From the NCBI RefSeq assembly GCF_014349155.1, contig NZ_JACSIT010000100.1:304093-368092 (forward strand): a stretch of 64,000 nucleotides of DNA. The letters run 5' to 3'. Positions 34,737-41,559 of this stretch are shown in pieces. Position 1 is the first letter of the stretch; each line of letters opens with the position of its first letter. A model generated the notes under the pieces. It did no database searches and was not told the DNA's origin. It saw only the letters and a program-made list of their open reading frames with translations. This DNA is from Neolewinella lacunae. GTDB lineage: Bacteria; Bacteroidota; Bacteroidia; Chitinophagales; Saprospiraceae. The translations under genes were made by a program, and so were the position numbers.

Positions 34737-35330
34737 TTAACTCTCCCTCCGGCGTTTCAGCTCATCCCGGATCTGGGCGGCGCGCTCGTAGTTTTCGTTG
34801 CTGAGCACCTCTTCCAGCATGTGGTTAAGTTCGCCGACGTTGAAACTGCTGAGGTTTTCCGGGTTGGCTTCGGCCGTTGCGGGTTGCTCGTCCAGGTCCT
34901 CTTCGTCGTGTTCTTCCTCGCCGTGTAAGACGATGCCGGCCGTTTCGAGGATGTCGCCGTAGGTATAAATCGGGCATTCAAAGCGGATGGCCAGGGCCAG
35001 GGCGTCGCTGGTCCGGCTGTCTACTTCAATGATTTCCCCTTCCCGGTCGAGCACGAGGCGGGCGTAAAATACGCCTTCCTTCAGGTCGCTGATGATGATC
35101 TCCCGCAGGTCCGTCCGCAACGTTTCCAGGGTGTTCTTGAACAGGTCATGCGTCAGGGGGCGCGGCCCGGTCATGCCTTCAATGGCTACGGCGATGGACT
35201 GTGCTTCGGCGCTGCCGATGATGACGGGCAGACGGCGCGGGCTATCCAGCTCACCCAATACAATGGCGTAGTTGGTTGACTGTGTCACACTGCGGCTGAT
35301 GGCCATTATCCGGAGCTCAATCTTGTTCAT
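34737..35330 (-). CDS. Bifunctional nuclease (BFN/DUF151) family protein with UVR motif
   Basis: A 197-residue protein. Residues about 1-135 are the BFN domain (DUF151): VTQSTNYAIVLGELDSPRRL, PVIIGSAEAQSIAVAIEG, RPLTHDLFKNTLETL, and IEVDSRTSDALALAIRFECP. After an acidic linker (HGEEEHDEEDLDEQ) the last ~35 residues form a UvrB/UvrC interaction motif (LNHMLEEVLSNENYERAAQI, RDELKRR). Plant homologues have RNase/DNase activity; the bacterial role is not settled. Monocistronic, minus strand. Confidence 0.9.
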   Translation of the reverse strand: MNKIELRIMAISRSVTQSTNYAIVLGELDSPRRLPVIIGSAEAQSIAVAIEGMTGPRPLTHDLFKNTLETLRTDLREIIISDLKEGVFYARLVLDREGEIIEVDSRTSDALALAIRFECPIYTYGDILETAGIVLHGEEEHDEEDLDEQPATAEANPENLSSFNVGELNHMLEEVLSNENYERAAQIRDELKRRRES

Positions 35331-35527
35331 ACTTTCTGCTTACACTGCTTAGTGCCTGGGGCTTGCTGGGGAGGAATACCAACCTGAGGGTAGAAAGGAG
35401 AAGGCTTTTCCCTTTCTTTGTTGCTTGTGGATCGCTCCTTGGGCAGGCACCGGTTGTAACGGATAGGCCACGGCGCGGGTTCAAATGCTTCGCGCCAGGG
35501 ACGTGCGAAGGTACAAAAACTTGTGAA

Positions 35528-35557
35528 GGCGCTGCGGAATATTCTTGCCGCAGCGCC
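35528..35557 (-). terminator. Intrinsic terminator of mazG
   Basis: Perfect 10-bp arms GGCGCTGCGG (35528-35537) and CCGCAGCGCC (35548-35557), 10-base loop. On the minus strand it comes 14 bases after the mazG stop, followed by TTCACAAGTTTTTG. Confidence 0.75.
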
Positions 35558-35571
35558 AAATATGGCCCCTC

Positions 35572-36339
35572 CTAGGCCAGTTTTTTGCTGGCTTGCCAGA
35601 GGGCTTCCATTTCGGCGAGCGGCATCCCGGCCAGGCCTGCGGCTCCGGCGGCGTTTTCCACGTATTCAAAGCGTTCGCGGAACTTACGGTTGGTGCGTTC
35701 CAGGGCCAGCTCAGGGTCAATACCTTTCCAGCGCGCGTAGTTGATGAGGCTGAAGAGGAGGTCGCCGAATTCCTCCTCGCGGTGGCGCTCGTCGGTAGCC
35801 GTGCGGAATTCCTCCATCTCCTCCCGCACCTTTTCCCATACCTGGTCCACGTTGTCCCAGTCAAACCCAAACTGGGCGGTTTTTTCCTGCATCCGCATGG
35901 CCTTCACCATGGCGGGCAGGGCGGTGGGGACGCCGGAGAGGACGGTTTTTTTGCCCTGCCCCTTGGCCAGTTTGATTTTCTCCCAGTTCTGTTTTACGGC
36001 CTCCTCGTCTTCGGCGACAACGTTGCCGTAGATGTGGGGATGGCGTTCCACGAGCTTATCGCACACTGAATGGAGGGCATCGGCTATGTCCCAGGCACCC
36101 TGCTCGCTGGCAATTTTGGCGTAAAAAACCATGTGCAACAACAGGTCGCCCACCTCTTCTTTGATGCCTTCGAGGTCTTCTTTCAGGAGTTCGTCGGCCA
36201 GTTCGTACGTCTCTTCGATGGTGAGTTTACGCAGGGAGAGCAGGGTTTGTTTGCGGTCCCAGGGGCACTGCTCGCGCAGCTCGTCCATAATGGTGAGCAG
36301 GCGGCGGAAGGCCTCGAGTTGGGGAGTTTTATCGGACAT
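35572..36339 (-). CDS. mazG: Nucleoside triphosphate pyrophosphohydrolase MazG
   Basis: A 255-residue housecleaning enzyme that hydrolyses (non-canonical) NTPs to NMP and PPi. Two tandem MazG domains: the first has CPWDRKQTLLSLRKLTIEET with the EExxE...ExxD pattern (EETYELADEL, KEEVGDLLLH); the second has VREEMEEFRTA and EEEFGDLLFSLINYARWKGI. Length typical for full-size MazG. Starts 115 bases after pcm on the same strand, with an interspersed repeat in the gap, so cotranscription is uncertain. Confidence 0.94.
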   Translation of the reverse strand: MSDKTPQLEAFRRLLTIMDELREQCPWDRKQTLLSLRKLTIEETYELADELLKEDLEGIKEEVGDLLLHMVFYAKIASEQGAWDIADALHSVCDKLVERHPHIYGNVVAEDEEAVKQNWEKIKLAKGQGKKTVLSGVPTALPAMVKAMRMQEKTAQFGFDWDNVDQVWEKVREEMEEFRTATDERHREEEFGDLLFSLINYARWKGIDPELALERTNRKFRERFEYVENAAGAAGLAGMPLAEMEALWQASKKLA

Positions 36340-36385
36340 CGGCGGGGTGGGGTAGGGTAAAAGAAAAAGAGCGGTGACTTAGGTT

Positions 36386-36430
36386 GGGCGCGGACGCGGG
36401 TGCTCCCCCCCGCCCCCCCGAAGGGGGGAG
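36386..36430 (+). repeat. Interspersed element, copy 5, with C/G hairpin
   Basis: Core GGGCGCGGACGCGGGTGC (36386-36403, one change from consensus), followed by a C-tract and G-tract that can pair around GAA. It has the same composite structure as copies 1 and 8 and lies between mazG and pcm. Confidence 0.75.
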
Positions 36431-36454
36431 AAAGGACCGGGAGCGGGGGAGGAA

Positions 36455-37099
36455 TCAGCCCAGTCCTTCCTTGAAGGGGACAAAGCGGCAGCCCCCCAGG
36501 TTTTCTTCCGTCCAGGCATTATCGCCGGTGCGGACGATTTTGAGCAGGGTTTGTTCCTCGCCTTCCGGCCCGACGGGGATGATCATGATGCCGCCCACTT
36601 TGAGTTGCTCGCGCAGGGCGGGAGGCACCGCTGCGGCCCCGGCCGTGGCCAGGATGCGGTCGTAGGGAGCCATTTCGGGCAGCCCCTTCGTGCCATCACG
36701 CAAGTAGCAACGGATGCGGTCGAGGCGCAGCTTTTTCAGGGTCAGTTTGGCTTTTTGGTAGAGCAGTTTGTGGCGTTCCACCGTGAATACCCGGCCCCCC
36801 AGCAGCGACAGCACTGCCGCCTGGTAGCCCGACCCCGTCCCGATTTCCAGGACGTGCTGCCGGGGCAGAAGTTCCAGTGCGGTCGTTTGCCAGGCTACCG
36901 TACTGGGCTGGCTGATGGTCTGTTCGCAGTCGATCGGGAAAGGCTCATCGCGGTAGGCCCATTCCTGGAAGCTGCTGTCCAGAAACACGTGGCGGGGGAC
37001 GTTGGCCATCACCTCCAGCACCTGTTCGTTGTACAGACCCTGCTGGCGAAGTTGCTCGATGAGTTGGCGGCGCAGGCCGCGGTGGCGGAAAGAATCCAT
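36455..37099 (-). CDS. pcm: Protein-L-isoaspartate O-methyltransferase
   Basis: A 214-residue SAM-dependent methyltransferase that starts repair of isoaspartyl residues in aged proteins. Family motifs: MANVPRHVFLD-type segment, YRDEPFPIDCEQTISQPSTV, SAM motif HVLEIGTGSGYQAAVLSLLG, and YDRILATAGAAAVPPALREQ ending in LKVGGIMIIPVG. It follows the MazG-like gene by 14 bases on the minus strand, so the two are likely an operon. Confidence 0.94.
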   Translation of the reverse strand: MDSFRHRGLRRQLIEQLRQQGLYNEQVLEVMANVPRHVFLDSSFQEWAYRDEPFPIDCEQTISQPSTVAWQTTALELLPRQHVLEIGTGSGYQAAVLSLLGGRVFTVERHKLLYQKAKLTLKKLRLDRIRCYLRDGTKGLPEMAPYDRILATAGAAAVPPALREQLKVGGIMIIPVGPEGEEQTLLKIVRTGDNAWTEENLGGCRFVPFKEGLG

Positions 37100-37113
37100 G
37101 GCAAATGGCTTGG

Positions 37114-37581
37114 CTATCCCCCCAGCACGGCCGGCAGGTTGGCCGGGGAGTAATGAACGTTTTTCAGCACCTTGCGGTCGTCTGTCCGGTACACCAGGAA
37201 CACTTCGCCGGAGGCTTCGATTTGCCCCTGCTGGCCCTGGGCGGCGTAGTGGGCCACGGTGGCCTCGGCTTCGGCCAGGGTGGCGCAGGTCTTGCTCATG
37301 TTGCTGCGGTGAACTTCCTCAAAGAGGGCGCGGAACTTCTCGCCAAGGCCAAATTCCAGGATGGCCCCGCTCAGGACGTACTGGAGGTCAGCAAAGGCAT
37401 CGGCGGCTTCAACGATGTCTTGGGCGTCGATGGCGGCGGCGAGTTCATCCAGCTCTTCGCGCAGCAGGTTGAGGCGCAGCCGGCAGCGGTCTGGGCCGGG
37501 AATTTGCGGCGTGCTTAAAACGGGCAAGTGGAAAGTGCGGTGAAATTCAGCAACGTCTTCGAGTGCTTTGGGGGAGGTCAT
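37114..37581 (-). CDS. MazG-like / phosphoribosyl-ATP pyrophosphohydrolase-type protein
   Basis: A 155-residue all-alpha NTP-PPase. The metal-binding helices are visible: LNLLREELDELAAAIDAQD and IVEAADAFADLQYVLSGAIL, giving the ExxE and ExxxD pattern. The C-terminus (CATLAEAEATVAHYAAQGQQ, FLVYRTDDRKVLKN) is conserved in a Bacteroidetes group annotated as NTP pyrophosphohydrolase. It is first in a probable two-gene operon with pcm. A variant -7 box TATCTTCG (minus strand, 37600-37607) lies upstream. Confidence 0.8.
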   Translation of the reverse strand: MTSPKALEDVAEFHRTFHLPVLSTPQIPGPDRCRLRLNLLREELDELAAAIDAQDIVEAADAFADLQYVLSGAILEFGLGEKFRALFEEVHRSNMSKTCATLAEAEATVAHYAAQGQQGQIEASGEVFLVYRTDDRKVLKNVHYSPANLPAVLGG

Positions 37582-37675
37582 TCCAAACGAGGTTTGCGGC
37601 GAAGATAGTTAACGTCAGGTTGAGGGGGATGCAACGTAGATATTCGCTGATTTTCAGATGGTCAGATCGCAAGGG

Positions 37676-37731
37676 TTTTTTAGTTCGGTAGTGGAGCATT
37701 GTCCACTACCGAACTAAAAAACTACCGAACT
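37676..37731. repeat. 20-bp perfect inverted repeat plus third half-site
   Basis: The arms at 37676-37695 and 37702-37721 are perfect 20-bp complements around the loop GCATTG; the inner part is AGTTCGGTAGTGGA and its complement. A further ACTACCGAACT follows directly at 37721-37731. The T-run precedes and the A-run follows on both strands, the reverse of an intrinsic terminator. Confidence 0.7.
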
Positions 37732-37762
37732 GCCTTAACTCCGCTCCTTGTTCCGGCTCCCT

Positions 37763-37780
37763 GCACCTGCGTCCGCGCCC
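37763..37780 (-). repeat. Interspersed GCGCGGNCGCAGGTGC element, copy 6
   Basis: Plus strand GCACCTGCGTCCGCGCCC, the reverse complement of the core with A at the variable position. It lies between two minus-strand genes. Confidence 0.7.
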
Positions 37781-37820
37781 GTACCCACGCTTTGCCTGCT
37801 GTTGGGCTAACGCTAAGCGC

Positions 37821-39548
37821 TTAATTTTTCCAGGCCAGGCGCCCGCCGACGTAGGTGCTCAGTACTTTGGTGCTGAGGATGTTTTCCTCGGGGCAGCTCA
37901 GGAGGTTGTTGGAAAGGAGCACGAAATCGGCTTCCATCATTGGGGCGAGCGTGCCCAGTTCATCCTCCTGAAAGGCGGCGTAGGCGGGGGCGGCGGTGTA
38001 GGAATGGAGGGCTTCGGTGCGGGTCATGGCTTGCTCGGGGAAGAAGTCGGCTTTACCATCGGCGCGTTTGCGGGTTACCGTCGCGTAGAAACTTTCGATG
38101 GGGTCTACGTCTTCCACCGGCGCGTCGGTGCCGTTGGTGACGGTGGCTCCGGCGTCGAGCAAACTTCGCCAGGGGTAAGCCCCGCTGCGGGCGCGTTCGG
38201 TACCCAGGCGGTTTTCGGCAAAGAGCGCGTCGGAGGTGCAGTGGATGCCCTGCATGCTGGCGATGACGCCCAGCTGAGCGAAGCGGGGGATGTCGGCCGG
38301 GTCGATGTGTTGGGCGTGTTCGATGCGCCAGCGGCGGTCGTCGCCGGGCTGCACGTAGCGGGACATCACGTCGAGGGTCTCGCGGTTGGCACGGTCGCCG
38401 ATGGCGTGGACGCAAAGCTGCATGTTGTGCTGGTAGGCCAGCTGGGCGATGCTGTCGACGGTCTCCACTTTGGTGGTGTTCTGGCCAACGAAGCCGGGGT
38501 TATCGAAGTAGGGCTCCAGCAGCCAGGCCCCGTAGCTGCCCAGGGCCCCGTCGAGCTCACTCTTGATGGCCGCACAGGTGAAACGATCGCCGTAGTGCGG
38601 CAGCCCGTCCATATTGCCCGCCATGCGCTGGTAGGAGTGGCGGAGCATCACCCAAAGGCGGAGGCGGAGGGAGTCGGCCTGGTCGAGTTCCTTGTACCAA
38701 TCGACTTCCTGGAACTGAGATCCCGCATCCTGGAAGCTGGTGATGCCCTTGCGGAGGCACTCGTCCTGGGCTGCGCTGATGCCGGCCAGCCACTCCGTTT
38801 TGCGGGATTCGGGGGTGAGGGTCTGGATGTAGTTCTGGTAGGCGTCGGTGATGAGGTCCATGGCCCGCTCTTCGAAGACGCCCGTGGGGTCTCCGGAAGC
38901 ATCGCGCAAGACGCGGCCGCCGCGTGGGTCGGGGGTTTCGCGGCTGACGCCGGCGATTTCCATGGCTTTTTCGTTAGCGAACAGGGCGTGGCCGCTGGCG
39001 TGGCGGAGGATGACGGGGTGCTGGCTGGTCAGGCGGCTCAGTTCGTCGTGGACGGGGTAGCCGCCAACGCTGTGGTCGTGCGGAGCGTCCCACTTTTCCT
39101 GGTGCCAACCCCGGCCACTGATCCAGTCGCCTTCGGGGGTGGTGGCGGCCCGCTCGGCGACCATGGCCACAATATCTTCCCAGCTTTTGGAGCGCAGGAA
39201 GTTGAGGTTGCGCAGGCTGCTGCCCAGGCCACTGAAGTGGGCGTGGCCCTCAATGAAGCCCGGCATGAGGAAGTTACCACCCGCGTCGAGCCGCGCCGTA
39301 GCTGGCGTAATTTGTGCCAGCCACTCGCTCGTATCATTGCCCACGGCCATGACGCGGCCCCCCTGGCCAATGAGCAGCGCCGTAGCACAGTAATCAGCAG
39401 CGGCGGGGCTGCTCACCCCCGGGCAATCCACGCCCGTCCAGATCCGGGCGTTGAATACCAGCAGATCGGCCTGGTTGCCCGTATCCGGCACGTCGCGGCA
39501 GGAAACAACCAGCAAAAAGAGGCAGGAAAGGGGCAAAAATCTGGACAT
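37821..39548 (-). CDS. Lipoprotein amidohydrolase (YtcJ-like, Amidohydro_3)
   Basis: A 575-residue metal-dependent hydrolase with a lipoprotein signal (LFLLVVSC, Cys17). Motifs of the YtcJ/AepA group: DLLVFNARIWTG, FLMPGFIEGHAHFSGLGSS (metal HxH), a long insert with WISGRGWHQEKWD, then CVHAIGDRANRETLDV, RIEHAQHIDPADIPRFAQLG and TNGTDAPVEDVDPIESFYAT with the metal-binding Asp. Probably cleaves an amide, carbamate or ester of a small molecule at the cell envelope. Substrate unknown. Monocistronic. Confidence 0.9.
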   Translation of the reverse strand: MSRFLPLSCLFLLVVSCRDVPDTGNQADLLVFNARIWTGVDCPGVSSPAAADYCATALLIGQGGRVMAVGNDTSEWLAQITPATARLDAGGNFLMPGFIEGHAHFSGLGSSLRNLNFLRSKSWEDIVAMVAERAATTPEGDWISGRGWHQEKWDAPHDHSVGGYPVHDELSRLTSQHPVILRHASGHALFANEKAMEIAGVSRETPDPRGGRVLRDASGDPTGVFEERAMDLITDAYQNYIQTLTPESRKTEWLAGISAAQDECLRKGITSFQDAGSQFQEVDWYKELDQADSLRLRLWVMLRHSYQRMAGNMDGLPHYGDRFTCAAIKSELDGALGSYGAWLLEPYFDNPGFVGQNTTKVETVDSIAQLAYQHNMQLCVHAIGDRANRETLDVMSRYVQPGDDRRWRIEHAQHIDPADIPRFAQLGVIASMQGIHCTSDALFAENRLGTERARSGAYPWRSLLDAGATVTNGTDAPVEDVDPIESFYATVTRKRADGKADFFPEQAMTRTEALHSYTAAPAYAAFQEDELGTLAPMMEADFVLLSNNLLSCPEENILSTKVLSTYVGGRLAWKN

Positions 39549-39612
39549 ACAATAAGGTGCGGATAAATGAAAAAGCGGGGTGGTCCGCCAGCCAGCTCTG
39601 GACTTGTTGGCC

Positions 39613-40113
39613 TCAGGATAAATGCAAACCCAGTTCGCGCATTTCGCTGGGGCTAACGACCTGTACCGGGCGGTTGATGCTCTCCTCCAGCGAAATGAAG
39701 GTCTCCGTGCGCTGGATGCCTTCGTACTGCTGGATTTTGCCCAGCACCTGCCGCAGGTGGTCGGTATCCCGGCATACGACTTTCAGGAAGATGCTGTAGA
39801 CGCCCGTAAGGTAGTGGGCGGAGACGATTTCCTGAATGTCGCGCAGGTAGACCGTGGTGGGCTCGTATTCGCTGCTGCTTTTGAGGTAGACGCCCAGAAA
39901 GGCCGTCACGTCGTAGCCCAATTTGGCGTGATCGACCATCAGGGTTTGCCCCTGGACGATGCCCGCAGAAATCAACTTATTCATGCGAACATGGATGGTG
40001 CCGCCCGATACGAAAAGCTGGTTGGCCAGCTCGGTGTAGGGGCGCTTGGCGTTCTCCATCAGGAGGGCCAGAATCTTGCGATCAAGGTCATCGAGTTCGT
40101 AGCTCTTACTCAT
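39613..40113 (-). CDS. Lrp/AsnC-family transcriptional regulator
   Basis: A 166-residue regulator. The N-terminal winged helix-turn-helix is LDRKILALLMENAKRPYTEL, then ANQLFVSGGTIHVRMNKLIS and AGIVQG. The RAM ligand-binding domain follows (VTAFLGVYLKSSSEYEPTTV, LTGVYSIFLKVVCRDTDHLR, QVLGKIQQYEGIQRTETFIS). It likely senses an amino acid. It is 64 bases downstream of the start of the amidohydrolase on the same strand, but may not be functionally linked. Confidence 0.92.
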   Translation of the reverse strand: MSKSYELDDLDRKILALLMENAKRPYTELANQLFVSGGTIHVRMNKLISAGIVQGQTLMVDHAKLGYDVTAFLGVYLKSSSEYEPTTVYLRDIQEIVSAHYLTGVYSIFLKVVCRDTDHLRQVLGKIQQYEGIQRTETFISLEESINRPVQVVSPSEMRELGLHLS

Positions 40114-40163
40114 AAAACATGGGTATGCGGCAAGATAGGAACATTACAATAAAACGGATGTCA

Positions 40164-40769
40164 TCACGGCAGATCTTGACCTTCCGCCGACGCCTCGCCC
40201 GCAGGCCCGGCGCTGAATGGCAGGCCTGCGGGCCGGTCGCTTTCGGCGACGAAAAGGGTGGCCCCCGGCGGCAGGAGGGCGGCGAGCAAGGCCCGGGTAC
40301 TTTCGTCGTAGGTCGCTTTCTTTTCCGGGGTTTCCAACCACAAGACGTAGACTACTTTGGCGGCGACGTCGATGCGTCGCTTTGCCTCAGACCAGAACCA
40401 GTAGTTGGATTGTTGATCGCCCGCCACCCGCTCCACGTACCAGAGCTTAAGGCGGCGGTACCAGTGTTTGCGCAGCGCCCGGTCAACGATGTGGATCAGC
40501 CGCAGGGTGTCGCTGAATTTGCGGGCGACCTGCGCGGCAAGGTGCTCCGGGCTCCGGCGTTTGGCGCGGTACTCCAGCCCGGCGGCGAAGCGGGGGCGAA
40601 AGTTTTTTACCTCGATCAGCCACAGGTAGCCATCGGGGCTCAGCGCCAGGAAGTCAACGCCCTTCAGGCCGTGGCCACTCAGCGACTGGTAGGCATCGGT
40701 AGCGTCGTACTTGCGCACCACCCAGTCTGGGGGGAAGTTGAACAGCAGGTCAGACTCGGGGAGGAGCAT
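40164..40769 (-). CDS. PD-(D/E)XK nuclease-like protein
   Basis: A 201-residue protein from ATG 40769; the longer reading through the tandem repeat upstream is not credible. The segment GVDFLALSPDGYLWLIEVKN has Asp39, then Glu53-Val-Lys55, which is the PD-(D/E)XK core. An Arg/Trp-rich middle (RALRKHWYRRLKLWYVERVA) could contact nucleic acid. Such proteins include restriction or Holliday-junction nucleases and defence effectors; nothing in the neighbourhood fixes the role. The gene is directly downstream of 38-bp tandem repeats. Confidence 0.6.
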   Translation of the reverse strand: MLLPESDLLFNFPPDWVVRKYDATDAYQSLSGHGLKGVDFLALSPDGYLWLIEVKNFRPRFAAGLEYRAKRRSPEHLAAQVARKFSDTLRLIHIVDRALRKHWYRRLKLWYVERVAGDQQSNYWFWSEAKRRIDVAAKVVYVLWLETPEKKATYDESTRALLAALLPPGATLFVAESDRPAGLPFSAGPAGEASAEGQDLP

Positions 40770-40784
40770 GGCGGTGAGGAGTAG

Positions 40785-40900
40785 TCCAGGATTTTGGATA
40801 CCCCGGATTTTGGATGCGTTGCACGGTACTGCGAGATACCCCGGATTTTGGATGCGTTGCACGGTACTGCGAGATACCCCGGATTCCGGATGCGTTGCAT
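40785..40900. repeat. 38-bp tandem repeat
   Basis: Two identical 38-bp copies at 40798-40835 and 40836-40873, flanked by a partial copy before (about 40786) and a diverged partial copy after (40874 to about 40900). Each unit contains CCCCGGATTTTGGATGCG and GCACGGTACTGCGAG. It abuts the start of the nuclease-like gene. Confidence 0.85.
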
Positions 40901-41021
40901 CCTCCATCCGGGGTTATTGAGGTTAGACCCCTACCGGGGTCAGGGTCGGTGGGCACTACCGACGTGAAGGTAACGCAGAACCGAATCATTCTCCCGCTGT
41001 TAGCCTGGCAAAATCGATCTT

Positions 41022-41234
41022 ATGTCCCTTTCCACGATTTCCCGCTTCATCATTCTGCTGGCCCTGGTAATGATCGCGCTAGCCGGCTTTTTCCCATCTC
41101 CCCTGATGATTGGTTTGGCGGCGACGAGCTCCGCCCTGCTTGTCCTCTCGCAGACCTACGTGATCTTGCGCGATGACCAGGCGACGGCCGCAAACGAAAC
41201 AGAAGGTCCCTACGCTGGCTATTCGCAGAAGTAA
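41022..41234 (+). CDS. Small two-TM protein of unknown function
   Basis: A 70-residue protein with two closely spaced hydrophobic helices (FIILLALVMIALAGFF and LMIGLAATSSALLVLSQTYV) and a polar, acidic C-terminal tail (LRDDQATAANETEGPYAGYS). It is probably an inner-membrane hairpin. Coding likelihood rests on composition and membrane topology only; no promoter or family was recognised. It lies between the nuclease-like gene and the AAA ATPase gene. Confidence 0.5.
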   Translation: MSLSTISRFIILLALVMIALAGFFPSPLMIGLAATSSALLVLSQTYVILRDDQATAANETEGPYAGYSQK

Positions 41235-41326
41235 TTGCTGGGTGACAGCCGACTTTTTCCATCCGCAGGGTAGGTGCATATTCGCCCGCGTCTTGCCCGC
41301 CTTCATGGCGTGCCGTGGGATCAACA

Positions 41327-41364
41327 CACTTTACGATTATCGAAATCTCGACAATCGTAAAGTG
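41327..41364. repeat. 17-bp inverted repeat upstream of the AAA ATPase
   Basis: Arms CACTTTACGATTATCGA (41327-41343) and TCGACAATCGTAAAGTG (41348-41364) match in 16 of 17 positions around the loop AATC. There is no T-run after it, so it is more like an operator or recombination site than a terminator. Confidence 0.75.
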
Positions 41365-41491
41365 GAGGATAAAGTGGGCCCGGCAAACTCCAGCCCGGCC
41401 CAACCCCAACCCTGACAGTTGCGCCACCAACTTTTCTCCCATCTCAATCCAGCGCCAATTAAAGTTTCTGGGAGTTGCAGAGGATGTTGCG

Positions 41492-41535
41492 TCAATGCAG
41501 GTTGCGTCAACCTGAGTTGACGCAACCTGCGTTGA
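41492..41535. promoter_or_regulatory. 20-bp palindrome adjoining the AAA ATPase promoter
   Basis: The inner 15-bp arms GCAGGTTGCGTCAAC (41497-41511) and GTTGACGCAACCTGC (41516-41530) are perfect around CTGA; five more pairs (one a G-T wobble) extend the stem to 41492-41535. A direct half-copy GTTGCGTCAA precedes it at 41486-41495. It ends 12 bases before the -7 box, so it covers the -33 region and is a good operator candidate. Confidence 0.65.
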
Positions 41536-41546
41536 CAGAATATGCT

Positions 41547-41554
41547 TATCTTTG
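41547..41554 (+). promoter_or_regulatory. -7 box of the AAA ATPase gene
   Basis: TATCTTTG, a full match to TAnnTTTG. It lies downstream of the first in-frame ATG (41542), so the usable start is ATG 41560 and the transcript would be nearly leaderless. Confidence 0.55.
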
Positions 41555-41559
41555 CCCCC

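Larger units (their letters stand above)
41235..41559. other. Intergenic region with two large palindromes
   Basis: There is no gene in this 325-base gap. It contains a 17-bp inverted repeat at 41327-41364, a 20-bp inverted repeat at 41492-41535 and a -7 box at 41547-41554; composition is AT-richer than most of the window. Confidence 0.6.

Noticed and set aside
37676..37721. Inverted repeat as an intrinsic terminator
   Set aside because: On either strand the T-run comes before the stem and the A-run after it, the wrong order.
40770..40907. N-terminal extension of the nuclease-like protein
   Set aside because: It is a translation of the 38-bp tandem repeat; the protein-like region begins at ATG 40769.
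41542..41559. ATG 41542 as start of the AAA ATPase
   Set aside because: The perfect -7 box at 41547-41554 lies downstream of it, and the conserved start MKFFGREN begins at 41560.
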